From: Marinomonas spartinae
GTDB lineage: Bacteria > Pseudomonadota > Gammaproteobacteria > Pseudomonadales > Marinomonadaceae
NCBI RefSeq assembly: GCF_900089775.1
Contig: NZ_FLOB01000011.1
Coordinates: 1 to 64,000 of the forward strand
DNA: 64,000 nucleotides
Direction of reading: 5' to 3'
This document shows, piece after piece, positions 1 to 8,720 of this stretch. Each line of letters begins with the position of its first letter. Position 1 is the stretch's first letter. Below the pieces are notes generated by a model that made no database searches, was not told the DNA's origin, and was given only the letters and a program-made list of their open reading frames with translations. The translations under genes and the position numbers were made by a program.

Positions 1-111
1 CCCTGCAAAAGACGTGGCCGACTTAACTCCAAGGCGCTGGAAGCACCTGTTCGCAGACAAGCCGTTGAAATCGCCATTGCTCTGAGTCAGTGGCTGTCAA
101 TGACTCCCTAG
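1..111 (+). CDS. C-terminal fragment of an unidentified protein (cut by window edge)
   Basis: An open frame runs from base 1 to a TAG at 109-111 and gives 36 residues ending in IALSQWLSMTP. Its stop overlaps by 4 bases the stop of the convergent EamA gene, the tight tail-to-tail packing seen elsewhere in this window, which supports it as a real 3' end. No family can be recognised from so short a tail, and the start lies outside the window. It could also be a chance open frame. Confidence 0.4.
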   Translation, partial: PCKRRGRLNSKALEAPVRRQAVEIAIALSQWLSMTP

Positions 112-1073
112 AATGAACGCTTACTTTTCAATATTCCGCTGGCGATGACAACGCCGATACTGACAAGTACCAGACCAACAATGGAATAGCCTTCTAGGCG
201 TTCACCCAGCACAGGAATAGCGATCAATGCCGCGAGGACAGGAGTAAAGGCACCGATGGCCGCCATATTTTCTGCCCCCAATTTATGGATAGCGTAACCA
301 TAGGTGAAGCCTGTTAATAACCCCACTAATAGACTTTGCACAACCAGTTGACCCGCCAACATGTCCCAAGAAGCATCAGCCAAGCCGCTTGAAGCCAGTC
401 CCGTAGCCCATAAGAAAGCCAACACAATTAATGAAACCAAGCCCATCAGCGCAGTGGATACCAAAGGCGGCAATCCCGCAATCCGTAAGCTTACGGTATA
501 CACCGCCCAAAAAAAGCTCGCGGCAAGCAGTAACAAATCGCCTTTCCATGTATTTTCTGAGGCAGTGAGTAATGACAAGCTGAGTAAGACCAATACACCA
601 ATGCTGACCAAGCTCAAACCTATCTTGCGCTCACGGCTGACTTTTTCTTGATAGAAAAGTACGGCTAACATGGTGACGAAGAAGGGAAAAGCCCCAAGAA
701 TCAACAAACCAGCATGGGACGCTGGCGCGTATTTCAAGCCTGTGGCGCTTAGGTAGAAAAACGGCAAACCTGCACCGCAGACAATACCCAATAATAGTAT
801 AGGTGATACGGCTTTGACTTGCGCTCTAGCGCGCCACAAAAAAGGAAACAGCAACAGAGCGGGCGGCGAGTATCGTAAAAGTCCAAGATCGAACGCCGTC
901 AAAGTGTTGGTCATACCAGCACGCATGCTCACCAGCCAAGAGGCCCAAATAAAGATGCTCACCAAGGCGGCGACCAACCCAAAGCGAAAGCCCCAGCCTG
1001 TGGCGTATTGTTTGTATTTGGGTGGCTCTTGAGCCACATTTGATGACGTGTTGTGTGTGACGACCTGAGACAT
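108..1073 (-). CDS. DMT-superfamily EamA-type exporter
   Basis: The protein has about ten predicted membrane helices in two tandem EamA repeats (roughly residues 30-165 and 175-310), the layout of drug/metabolite exporters. Motifs such as WASWLVSMRAG near the N-terminus and LGERLEGYSIVGLVLVSIGV near the C-terminus are typical of the family. I chose the ATG at 1073 because GAGGTG lies 5 bases upstream; a GTG two codons earlier is also possible. It is divergent from an Lrp/AsnC-type regulator, which suggests local control, perhaps by an amino acid. The substrate cannot be read from sequence; amino acids or related metabolites are common for the family. Confidence 0.9.
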   Translation of the reverse strand: MSQVVTHNTSSNVAQEPPKYKQYATGWGFRFGLVAALVSIFIWASWLVSMRAGMTNTLTAFDLGLLRYSPPALLLFPFLWRARAQVKAVSPILLLGIVCGAGLPFFYLSATGLKYAPASHAGLLILGAFPFFVTMLAVLFYQEKVSRERKIGLSLVSIGVLVLLSLSLLTASENTWKGDLLLLAASFFWAVYTVSLRIAGLPPLVSTALMGLVSLIVLAFLWATGLASSGLADASWDMLAGQLVVQSLLVGLLTGFTYGYAIHKLGAENMAAIGAFTPVLAALIAIPVLGERLEGYSIVGLVLVSIGVVIASGILKSKRSF

Positions 1074-1208
1074 ATCCACCTCGCTAAACTGAGTTAACGT
1101 ATTATCAAGGTAGATGGGGGAGCATGTCCTTGCTATTCACACTCCAAAAAGTAAGATTTTTAGCATAAGATGCCTATATCTAATAGATAAAATACTAAGT
1201 GTGCCAAA

Positions 1209-1685
1209 ATGGATAAAACTGACTTAGAAATACTCTCTCATCTGCAATCCGATGGACGGCTAACCAACGTGGCGTTGGCTGAGGAAATTCATCTTTCCCC
1301 CTCCCCTTGTTTGCGCCGTGTGAAGCAACTAGAAGACGCCGGTGTCATCAAGGGCTACCATGCTCGTATTGATCGGCAGAAAGCGGGCTTTTCCATGACG
1401 GTATTTGTCGAAGTACGCTTAAAAAGCCATGCGGACGACAAACACATTGCCTTTGAAAACGCGATTTTAGCAATGGACGACATTATCAGCGCACATTTAG
1501 TGTCTGGTATAGCAGATTATCGTTTGGAAGTGGTGGCAGTGGATTTACAAGATTACGAGCGCATTTTAAAAGCCTTGCAATCGTTACCCCATGTAAAAGA
1601 CATTCAAAGTCATTTTGCCATTCGCTCAGTAAAAACAGCCGCCCCTTTGCCTTTAGCAAAAGCATCAGGTAAAACAAAAGCCTAG
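1209..1685 (+). CDS. Lrp/AsnC-family transcriptional regulator
   Basis: This 158-residue protein has the usual family size. An N-terminal winged helix-turn-helix (about residues 1-60, with LQSDGRLTNVALAEEIHLSP and PCLRRVKQLEDAGVIKGY) is followed by a RAM ligand-binding domain (about 70-150). Lrp-type proteins form octamers or dimers that sense amino acids and usually regulate a neighbouring transporter or catabolic gene. Here the divergent EamA exporter is the obvious target; the downstream deaminase, 45 bases away on the same strand, could be co-transcribed. A 13-base palindrome TATCTAATAGATA sits at 1177-1189, just before the start codon, and may be an operator or part of the -10 region. 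Confidence 0.92.
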   Translation: MDKTDLEILSHLQSDGRLTNVALAEEIHLSPSPCLRRVKQLEDAGVIKGYHARIDRQKAGFSMTVFVEVRLKSHADDKHIAFENAILAMDDIISAHLVSGIADYRLEVVAVDLQDYERILKALQSLPHVKDIQSHFAIRSVKTAAPLPLAKASGKTKA

Positions 1686-1730
1686 GCGACTAGGGTTACT
1701 AACAGTAACGATGTATCAGGAGAGTGGAAA

Positions 1731-2984
1731 GTGAAGATCATCAATGCACGCTTAAGACAGCAAACAGCACTTTATACCATCATAGTCGAAAACGGTCTGT
1801 TTGCTTCAATTCAACAACAAGACCAGCCCGTCGTTTTAGACGCCTCCACTGCTGGCGACGATATTGACGCCCAAGGTAAGCTGTTTTGTGCGCCTTTTGT
1901 TGAGCCCCATATCCATCTCGATGCCGCTCTGACGGCGGGGGAACCAGAATGGAACCGCAGCGGTACCTTGTTCGAGGGCATCGAACGTTGGTCGCAACGT
2001 AAACCCATGCTAAGCCCCGACGACATCCGTCGCCGCGTGAAAGACACCTTAGCCATGCTGATTGACAATGGCGTGCAGCATATTCGCACTCATATCGACA
2101 CCACAGATCCCTCTTTGGTTGCCATGAGCACCCTGTGCGAACTGCGTGACGAACTAAAAGATGTGCTCGATATTCAGGTGGTCGCGTTTCCGCAGGAAGG
2201 CATCCATTCCTACCCCAATGGCGAAGCCTTGATGACAGAAGCCATGGAAATCGGTGCGGATGTGGTTGGTGGCATTCCGCATTTTGAATACACCCGCGAA
2301 CTGGGCGAAAAATCTGTAAAAACCCTGATTCAACTCGCGCTCAAATACGATCGTTTGGTGGATGTGCATTGCGATGAAATCGATGATCCAAACTCGCGTT
2401 TCCTAGAATTTTTAGCCCATGAAGCCATGCAAGCAGGCATAGGCGACCGCGTGACGGCCAGCCACACTACCGCCATGCATTCTTACGATAATGCCTACTG
2501 CTCCAAACTGTTCCGCTTGTTAAAGCATTCCAGCATTCACTTTGTTTCCTGTCCAACGGAAAGCATTCACTTGCAAGGCCGCTTTGATTCCTACCCGAAA
2601 CGCCGTGGTTTAACCCGTGTCAAAGAACTTACCGCCGCTGGCATGAATGTGGGCTTCGCACAGGATTCCATCTTCGACCCTTGGTATTCTCTGGGTAACG
2701 GCAAGTTATTACGCTCCTTGGATTTTGGACTGCATATCTGTCAAATGATGGGCTATGACGATTTCGTTCATGCATTAGATTTTATTACCGACAACAGTGC
2801 TAAACTGATGCAATTGAAAAGTTACGGTGTGAAAGAAGGTCATCCTGCCAACGGCATTTTACTCAGTGGGGAAGACGATTACAGCGTCCTACGCAATCAA
2901 GGAGAGGTATTATTCAATATGCGTCACGGTAAGATTTTGATGCAACGACAACCGTCTACTGTGATCCAACGAGTATCTTTGTAA
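1731..2984 (+). CDS. CodA-family amidohydrolase, predicted 5-methylcytosine deaminase
   Basis: The 417-residue protein aligns along its length with E. coli cytosine deaminase CodA, with a register shift of one. Metal and catalytic residues are present: H60 and H62 (FVEPHIHLD), H213 and E216 (DVHCDEID), H245 (ASHTTAMH) and D312. The residue matching CodA Asp-314, which contacts the pyrimidine near C5, is Ser-313 (FAQDSIFDPWY). In characterised homologues loss of this Asp marks enzymes that deaminate 5-methylcytosine to thymine. The product is therefore expected to act on 5-methylcytosine, and possibly 5-fluorocytosine, in the cytoplasm. The start is GTG at 1731 behind AGGAG. The stop directly abuts the next gene's ATG, suggesting translational coupling. 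Plain cytosine deaminase is the alternative reading. Confidence 0.85.
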   Translation: MKIINARLRQQTALYTIIVENGLFASIQQQDQPVVLDASTAGDDIDAQGKLFCAPFVEPHIHLDAALTAGEPEWNRSGTLFEGIERWSQRKPMLSPDDIRRRVKDTLAMLIDNGVQHIRTHIDTTDPSLVAMSTLCELRDELKDVLDIQVVAFPQEGIHSYPNGEALMTEAMEIGADVVGGIPHFEYTRELGEKSVKTLIQLALKYDRLVDVHCDEIDDPNSRFLEFLAHEAMQAGIGDRVTASHTTAMHSYDNAYCSKLFRLLKHSSIHFVSCPTESIHLQGRFDSYPKRRGLTRVKELTAAGMNVGFAQDSIFDPWYSLGNGKLLRSLDFGLHICQMMGYDDFVHALDFITDNSAKLMQLKSYGVKEGHPANGILLSGEDDYSVLRNQGEVLFNMRHGKILMQRQPSTVIQRVSL

Positions 2985-4394
2985 ATGGCTTTGTCTACAC
3001 GTGGAAAGCTGTCTATCGCGGCTTGGTTAGAAAGTCACACCGACTTTCGCTTACCCAGTCGTGCAGCCAATCTTGAGGGTGCCTTAAGTAAACTGGATGA
3101 TCCGCAAACGAAAAGCGCTCGTCCCTTTGGCAAGAACGTACAAGCAGAGACGAAGCCGACCAAAAGCTACTTGGCACAATGCGAACAACTACAACGCTAT
3201 TTTAAACTGGGCCTTTATTTTCTGTTCGCTGTGACGTTTCTTTTGGGCCTATTGGCCGTTCCCCCAGCCTTCGCTGTGTCATCTTCTGGCAAGGTGAATA
3301 TCTTTTGGTTATTGATCGTGATGCTGGGGTTTCATGGTCTTAACCTAATCATTTGGTTGATTGGCATGTTAGCACTGGGTAACAACACCAGACAGTCAAA
3401 AGGCGTGTTACTGACCAGCTTAATCTTCATTAATAATAAGGTCAGCAAGCACTCCAATATCAACACAGATGCCAGTTCGGCTTTTTGGCATTGGCAGTGT
3501 CCTGCTCATTCTAATAAATGGCTATTAAGTTCTATTTCACACATTGCTTGGTTCAGCTATTTACTGGCTGGTTTTTTAATGACCTTGCTGCTCCTGCTCA
3601 CGAATCAAGTCAATTTTGTTTGGGAGACGACTCTATTAGGCGACCAGCAATTTCTCTGGATCACTCAGCAACTGAGCGCGCTACCTCATTGGCTTGGCAT
3701 TAGCGTTCCCAACCAACTGGACATACTGGCCAGCCGTGTGGACATGGTGTCACAAGCCGCCAGCACTCGTCAGCATTGGGCGACATTGTTGCTTGCCAGT
3801 ATCATGCTTTATGGTGTTCTACCTCGCCTTTTATTGAGTATTTTAAGTATCGTTATGTATCGAATAAAACGCTTAACCCTCCCTAAGAACAGCCAAGAAC
3901 AAGCCATTGAACGACGCTATAAAGAACAAAGCGAAGCACGTGTGGTTGATAAAGAGAGAGCGGTTCCATCTCCTGCTTCAGTAAACAAGGCAACCCACTC
4001 TGAAAACCCGGTCATTCAGCCATTAGACGCCCATGCCCTTGGGCAAATTTGGGGCCTATTTGAATGGAGCCAAGCCATCCCAGAAAGCCTTTATGGGGCG
4101 GAAGAACAGATGGTATTGAACGATGCCACGCAGCAACAGGTCTTTTTACAGGCCACTTACCACAAGCCGCTTTATCTTTTGGTTGATGGTACACACAGCC
4201 CAGACCGAGGCTCACGACGCTTTCTTTCTCAAGCGGTCAGCGCGCACCCTAACGTGTCTCTGGTAATTCGCGAACACGCAGATGAAGGGGATGAAGGGAA
4301 AAGTACGTCACTGTTTGTCGACGCTTGGTTACGCACTGGATTAGAAGCAGGCATTCACCCTGATTCTATCTTTCGTTTCGCTGAGGAGGAATAG
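2985..4394 (+). CDS. DUF2868 domain membrane protein
   Basis: This 469-residue protein has a soluble N-terminal stretch, four or so hydrophobic segments (about residues 75-100, 108-130, 195-210 and 260-285) and a soluble C-terminal region. It matches the DUF2868 family, which is almost always encoded next to a DUF3482 GTPase, as here (2-base gap). The function is unknown; the pairing suggests a membrane partner of the GTPase. The ATG follows the deaminase stop with no spacer (TAAATG), so it may depend on translational coupling. A linker rich in charged residues (about 300-340) separates the membrane part from the tail. A link to the deaminase's metabolism is not evident from sequence. Confidence 0.8.
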   Translation: MALSTRGKLSIAAWLESHTDFRLPSRAANLEGALSKLDDPQTKSARPFGKNVQAETKPTKSYLAQCEQLQRYFKLGLYFLFAVTFLLGLLAVPPAFAVSSSGKVNIFWLLIVMLGFHGLNLIIWLIGMLALGNNTRQSKGVLLTSLIFINNKVSKHSNINTDASSAFWHWQCPAHSNKWLLSSISHIAWFSYLLAGFLMTLLLLLTNQVNFVWETTLLGDQQFLWITQQLSALPHWLGISVPNQLDILASRVDMVSQAASTRQHWATLLLASIMLYGVLPRLLLSILSIVMYRIKRLTLPKNSQEQAIERRYKEQSEARVVDKERAVPSPASVNKATHSENPVIQPLDAHALGQIWGLFEWSQAIPESLYGAEEQMVLNDATQQQVFLQATYHKPLYLLVDGTHSPDRGSRRFLSQAVSAHPNVSLVIREHADEGDEGKSTSLFVDAWLRTGLEAGIHPDSIFRFAEEE

Positions 4395-4396
4395 CC

Positions 4397-5758
4397 ATGT
4401 CGATTTCACTGTTAGTCGTTGGTCACGCGAATACAGGCAAAACCTCGCTGATTCGAACCTTGCTACGCCAACAGAATTTTGGCGAAATCAGTAATCAAGC
4501 TGGCACCACACGCCATGTGGAAAGCGTCGCTATCAAGGTGAATAACAAAACCTTATTGACCTTAATTGATACCCCCGGCTTTGAAGACTCGATTGGCTTA
4601 TGGGAAGCGCGCCAACAAGCCCCCTTTGATCAATACCCAGGGAACCGTTGGATCGCCCCCTTCTGTCAAAGTCATTTAGCAGAAGACCACTTCGAACAAG
4701 AAGCCAAGATTCTTAAACAGCTCAACCAATGCGATATCATCCTCTACGTGATCGACATTCGCCAAGCACCGCTGGGGAAATATCTTGACGAACTCACCCT
4801 ACTCGCCAGCGCCAGTAAACCCATTGTGCCCATTTTAAACTTTAGCGCCTCCGATAGCGTGCACTTAGCATCATGGCGACAAGTATTAGCAGAGCGCCAC
4901 CTTCATGCGGTTGTGCGTTACGATTCTGTCGCCTTTTATTTTGAAGATGAAAAACGCCTTTATCAGAGTTTACAAAGCTTGATGCCAGACCACTATGATG
5001 ACATAGAAACACTGCTCATCAGCCGAGAAGAAGCCGCACGTTCACGCAAAACCTTCGCCATCGACAACCTTGCCAATTTACTGATTCAGGCCGCTAGTAG
5101 TCGCAAAGTATGTGACCGATACCCACCAGCACCAGACGATGCCACAGCCTTTGAACAACAGATTCGCCAACTAGAAAGTCAATTTATCCATTCATTATTA
5201 ACTCTCTATGAGTTTCGTGAAGAGGATGTCATGCCAGCGGCATTCTCTGTGCAAAGTGGCCAGTGGCAACAGGATATCTTTGCGCTCGATACACTCAAAG
5301 CATGGGGCGTGAGCACGGGGGCTAGCGCCATGACGGGGGCCGCCATTGGCGCGGGGGTGGATGTGATGACCGGCGGCTTATCCCTTGGTGCCGCCACTTC
5401 CTTAGGGGCGATCCTTGGTGCCTCATGGCAAACGGGACGACACTATAAAGACACACTGAAAAGCAAGTTTACCAAGCGCCATTATTTGTGTGCAGACAGT
5501 GCTACATTGAGCCTCTTGTGTTTACGCGGCCTAGCCTTAATTGCTCATTTAGACCAACGGGGTCATGCCTCACAACGCGCCTTTACGCTCAATAAGCAAG
5601 ACGATAACGACACCAACAAAACCATTATTAACGCGATAAAACCGCTGTGGAAAAAAGCGCGTCAACATCCAGAATGGGCGACACAAAGCTTACCAGCGAA
5701 TCACGCTCTCAAAGCCGCCATGACGGAACAGCTTCTAGAGATAGCAAAAAACCACTAA
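4397..5758 (+). CDS. DUF3482 domain GTPase-like protein
   Basis: The N-terminus is a TrmE/Era-like G domain: P-loop GHANTGKT at residues 9-16, a G2-type Thr in AGTTRH, and a G3 motif DTPGFED. The expected G4 NKxD is not canonical; the corresponding strand reads PILNFSASD, so nucleotide specificity is uncertain. The C-terminal half (about 300-450) is the DUF3482 part and contains a Gly/Ala-rich, probably membrane-inserting segment (about 308-345). It is encoded 2 bases after its usual partner DUF2868, and the two probably form one complex at the inner membrane. Function unknown. The stop overlaps that of the convergent acyltransferase gene by 4 bases. Confidence 0.82.
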   Translation: MSISLLVVGHANTGKTSLIRTLLRQQNFGEISNQAGTTRHVESVAIKVNNKTLLTLIDTPGFEDSIGLWEARQQAPFDQYPGNRWIAPFCQSHLAEDHFEQEAKILKQLNQCDIILYVIDIRQAPLGKYLDELTLLASASKPIVPILNFSASDSVHLASWRQVLAERHLHAVVRYDSVAFYFEDEKRLYQSLQSLMPDHYDDIETLLISREEAARSRKTFAIDNLANLLIQAASSRKVCDRYPPAPDDATAFEQQIRQLESQFIHSLLTLYEFREEDVMPAAFSVQSGQWQQDIFALDTLKAWGVSTGASAMTGAAIGAGVDVMTGGLSLGAATSLGAILGASWQTGRHYKDTLKSKFTKRHYLCADSATLSLLCLRGLALIAHLDQRGHASQRAFTLNKQDDNDTNKTIINAIKPLWKKARQHPEWATQSLPANHALKAAMTEQLLEIAKNH

Positions 5759-6474
5759 CGCTTGGCGAGCTCCTCGTCCAAACGCGCTTTTGTTTCATGC
5801 ATTTGTGACTCACATTGCTTCATGAGCTTCACCACATCGGTTTCCTTTAATCCCTCCGTGCTAATAGGTGGCAGCATCTCAACAATCACTTTCCCATTAT
5901 GCCAACGGTTTAGTTTCACCTGTTCATGGGTATTACTGCACACCACAGGGATAACAGGCACGCCCGCTTGAACCGCCGCATGAAAAGCACCACGTTTAAA
6001 AGGCAACCAGCCACGCCCTCGACTACGGGAGCCTTCTGGAAACATCCAGATAGACAATCCAGTCGATTTCATACTGTCCACTACTTGATCAATTGTTTTG
6101 ATGGCTTTTTTGCGGTTATTACGGTTAATAAGAATATTGCCACTCGCCCAATACAAGGCTCCAAAGAAAGGAATCCAACGCAGGCTAGTTTTCCCTACCG
6201 TCACCGTACCTTTAGGAAAAACCGCAGCCACAGTGAACAGGTCAAAGTTATTCTGGTGGTTGGCAATATACACAGCTTGCGAAACGACTTCAGCTTCTGG
6301 TGCTACTCGCCCCTCTACGGATAAGCCAAACAAGGTCGCCACTTTAGAGAATATCTTACCTAAACGATACACCCTATCTTTTGAGGTTAAGGTACACAGG
6401 CACATAATAATACCGCCCAGTGTCACCCCAAGAATTAGTAGGCATAATAAAAATATCCGTATTAGAAACAACAT
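5755..6474 (-). CDS. 1-acyl-sn-glycerol-3-phosphate acyltransferase (PlsC-type)
   Basis: This 239-residue protein starts with one or two hydrophobic segments (about residues 1-30) and carries the acyltransferase blocks: NHQNNFD (72-78, the NHxxxxD catalytic motif), the FPEGSRSRGRG block (145-155), and a late Pro-containing GVPVIPVV segment. It should transfer an acyl chain to the sn-2 position of lysophosphatidic acid at the inner membrane. It is encoded alone on the minus strand, tail-to-tail with the DUF3482 gene. A second PlsC-like domain occurs in the fused enzyme at 22095, so this could be either the housekeeping PlsC or a paralogue. Confidence 0.88.
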   Translation of the reverse strand: MLFLIRIFLLCLLILGVTLGGIIMCLCTLTSKDRVYRLGKIFSKVATLFGLSVEGRVAPEAEVVSQAVYIANHQNNFDLFTVAAVFPKGTVTVGKTSLRWIPFFGALYWASGNILINRNNRKKAIKTIDQVVDSMKSTGLSIWMFPEGSRSRGRGWLPFKRGAFHAAVQAGVPVIPVVCSNTHEQVKLNRWHNGKVIVEMLPPISTEGLKETDVVKLMKQCESQMHETKARLDEELAKR

Positions 6475-6699
6475 AATAACGTTTACCTTACCCTAAAATA
6501 ATAATGAATCTGATTTTATCCTGTAGGCGTCTGAAAGCAACCCAAGTCTAGGGAAGGTTTCTATCGTAATGGATACTTTTCAACCACAGCAGAACCCCTT
6601 CCACTATCATAAAACGGGTTATTTTTTATTCTTTTTACTTGACCTTAATAGAGATATTAACTTATGTTTAAATCAATAACATTAGTTAATGGTGCTAAT

Positions 6700-7776
6700 A
6701 TGACTGAAATAGAGTCTCGCGTTTTTGATGCCGTAAAGCGTCACCCCATGGCGTCTCAACAACAGCTCGCCGATATGCTTGGCATGAGTCGAGAGTCCAT
6801 TGCTGGCCACATTATGCGTCTGACTCGACAAGGGCTCATTTTGGGAAAAGGCTATATAGTGCCGGAGCAAGACAATATCGTGGTTGTCGGCGGGAGTAAT
6901 CTGGATATTCATGGTAAAAGCGCCACGACACTCCTACCACACGATTCCAACCCAGGAAGTGTGTCGCAAAGTCCAGGTGGTGTGGGGCGCAATATTGCAG
7001 AAAACTTGGCAAGGCTTGGACTCAATGCCTCCCTCGTGTCTATAGCTGGCTTAGATGCCTCTGGTGATTGGATGCTGGAGCAAACACGACTTTCCGGCGT
7101 CAATACTCAACATGTGATTCGTCACCCCGATTATCCCACCAGCACCTATTTGGCCGTGAATGATCACCAAGGTCAATTGGTTGCTGCTATCGCCGATATG
7201 CATATTATTGATGCCCTCGACGAACCGTTACTCAGCAGCAAGTCCCCTCTTTTTCACGCCTCCCAATACATTCTGATCGAAGCCAATTTAAGCCTCAGTG
7301 CCATTGAATGGTTCAGCGAGCAAGACTTTCAAGCCTTTTTGATTGCCGATGCGGTATCCGCAACCAAAGCGCCACGGCTCCGGTCTGTGTTATCAAAACT
7401 CGACTTGCTCAAGGTCAATCAAGACGAAGCACGTGCCATTTTAGAAAGTTCGGAAGACGATCCTAAAAATCTTGCTCAAGCCCTGCAAGCCAAAGGAGTC
7501 AGCGCCGTGTTACTCAGCTTAGGTAGTCAGGGACTGCTCTATCAAGATGCCGAGCAAAGTCTTCTAGTACCTTGCTATAGCACGTCACCGATTAGTGATA
7601 CAGGTGCCGGCGATGCCCTGTTAGCAGGCTTTATGTACGCTCAAAGCCAAAGCTGGCCACGCCAACAACAGCTGGAATTCAGCCTTGCCTGTGCAGGTAT
7701 AACCTTGGAATCTCAGCACGCTAACCACCCCCATTTTACCCCACATAACATACAAGAATGGATTAAAACGCGATGA
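6700..7776 (+). CDS. psuK: Pseudouridine kinase with N-terminal helix-turn-helix
   Basis: Residues 1-50 form a winged helix-turn-helix (QQLADMLGMSRESIAGHIMR); the rest is a PfkB-family kinase with GGVGRNIAENLARLG (93-107) and the catalytic DTGAGD motif (300-305, Asp305 as base). The gene overlaps psuG by 4 bases, which fixes the substrate as pseudouridine: the kinase makes pseudouridine 5'-phosphate for the glycosidase. I chose ATG 6700, preceded by GGTG and matching the usual N-terminus of the family; an in-frame ATG at 6664 would add 12 residues. The attached DNA-binding domain suggests the kinase may also regulate its own operon. Confidence 0.9.
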   Translation: MTEIESRVFDAVKRHPMASQQQLADMLGMSRESIAGHIMRLTRQGLILGKGYIVPEQDNIVVVGGSNLDIHGKSATTLLPHDSNPGSVSQSPGGVGRNIAENLARLGLNASLVSIAGLDASGDWMLEQTRLSGVNTQHVIRHPDYPTSTYLAVNDHQGQLVAAIADMHIIDALDEPLLSSKSPLFHASQYILIEANLSLSAIEWFSEQDFQAFLIADAVSATKAPRLRSVLSKLDLLKVNQDEARAILESSEDDPKNLAQALQAKGVSAVLLSLGSQGLLYQDAEQSLLVPCYSTSPISDTGAGDALLAGFMYAQSQSWPRQQQLEFSLACAGITLESQHANHPHFTPHNIQEWIKTR

Positions 7777-8690
7777 ATACGTATTTAGACATTAGCCCTG
7801 AAGTGGCTCACGCACTTGCTAACAACCTGCCCGTCGTGGCTTTGGAAAGTACTATTATCTCCCATGGTATGCCATGGCCTGAGAACGCCCAAACGGCGAA
7901 ACAAGTGGAGCAAATCATTCGCGACAACGGCGCCGTTCCCGCCACCATTGCGATTATTGATGGCCGTTTAAAGGCGGGGTTAAGCGAAGCGGAAATTGAT
8001 GTATTAGGCCAAGCAGGTTTATCGGTAACCAAATGCTCACGCCGCGACTTGCCTTATGTGGTCGCCACGAAACAACATGGCGCCACCACCGTCGCTGCTA
8101 CCATGATTATCGCCGCCATGGCGGGCATTAAGGTCTTTGCAACCGGAGGCATTGGTGGCGTGCACCGTGGCGCTCAGCAAACTTTCGATATTTCCGCTGA
8201 CTTGCAAGAACTGGCACAAACCAATGTGGCTGTGGTGTGTGCAGGGGCAAAATCCATTTTGGATCTGGCGTTAACACGGGAATATTTGGAAACCCATGGT
8301 GTGCCCGTATTGGGTTATCAAACCGAATCCCTACCTGCGTTTTACACACGCGAAAGTGACCAAACAGTCGACTTTACGATGCCTACACCGGAAAGCATTG
8401 GGGAATTCCTGCAGGCAAAATGGAGCATGAATCTGCATGGAGGAGCGGTCATTGCCAACCCGATTCCAGAAGAATTCGCCATGGACAAAACGACCATCGA
8501 CAAGGCCGTTAATCAGGCACTGAGCGAACTAGACGAACAAGGGATTTCTGGCAAGGATTCCACCCCTTTTTTATTGGCTCGGGTGGCAGAGTTAACCGGT
8601 GGGAACAGTTTAGCGAGCAATATTCGCCTTGTGTTTAATAACGCGCAACTGGCCACTAAGGTTGCTAAAAAACTTTGCGCTTATCACTAA
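7773..8690 (+). CDS. psuG: Pseudouridine-5'-phosphate glycosidase
   Basis: This 305-residue protein is a full-length PsuG. It cleaves the C-C glycosidic bond of pseudouridine 5'-phosphate to uracil and ribose 5-phosphate. The Mn- and catalysis-related residues known in E. coli PsuG can be matched with an offset of six: E25 (ALESTIISHG), D143 (ISADLQEL) and K160 (VCAGAKSILD). The start overlaps the psuK stop as ATGA, so the two are translationally coupled. The pair would salvage modified nucleosides from RNA turnover. The convergent rlmF follows after about 30 bases. Confidence 0.95.
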   Translation: MNTYLDISPEVAHALANNLPVVALESTIISHGMPWPENAQTAKQVEQIIRDNGAVPATIAIIDGRLKAGLSEAEIDVLGQAGLSVTKCSRRDLPYVVATKQHGATTVAATMIIAAMAGIKVFATGGIGGVHRGAQQTFDISADLQELAQTNVAVVCAGAKSILDLALTREYLETHGVPVLGYQTESLPAFYTRESDQTVDFTMPTPESIGEFLQAKWSMNLHGGAVIANPIPEEFAMDKTTIDKAVNQALSELDEQGISGKDSTPFLLARVAELTGGNSLASNIRLVFNNAQLATKVAKKLCAYH

Positions 8691-8720
8691 ACACGCCCAT
8701 TTATCGACTCGGCAAGACCA

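Noticed and set aside
5926..6496. Two overlapping plus-strand frames of 132 codons
   Set aside because: Both are antisense to the PlsC-type acyltransferase, whose catalytic motifs prove the minus strand.
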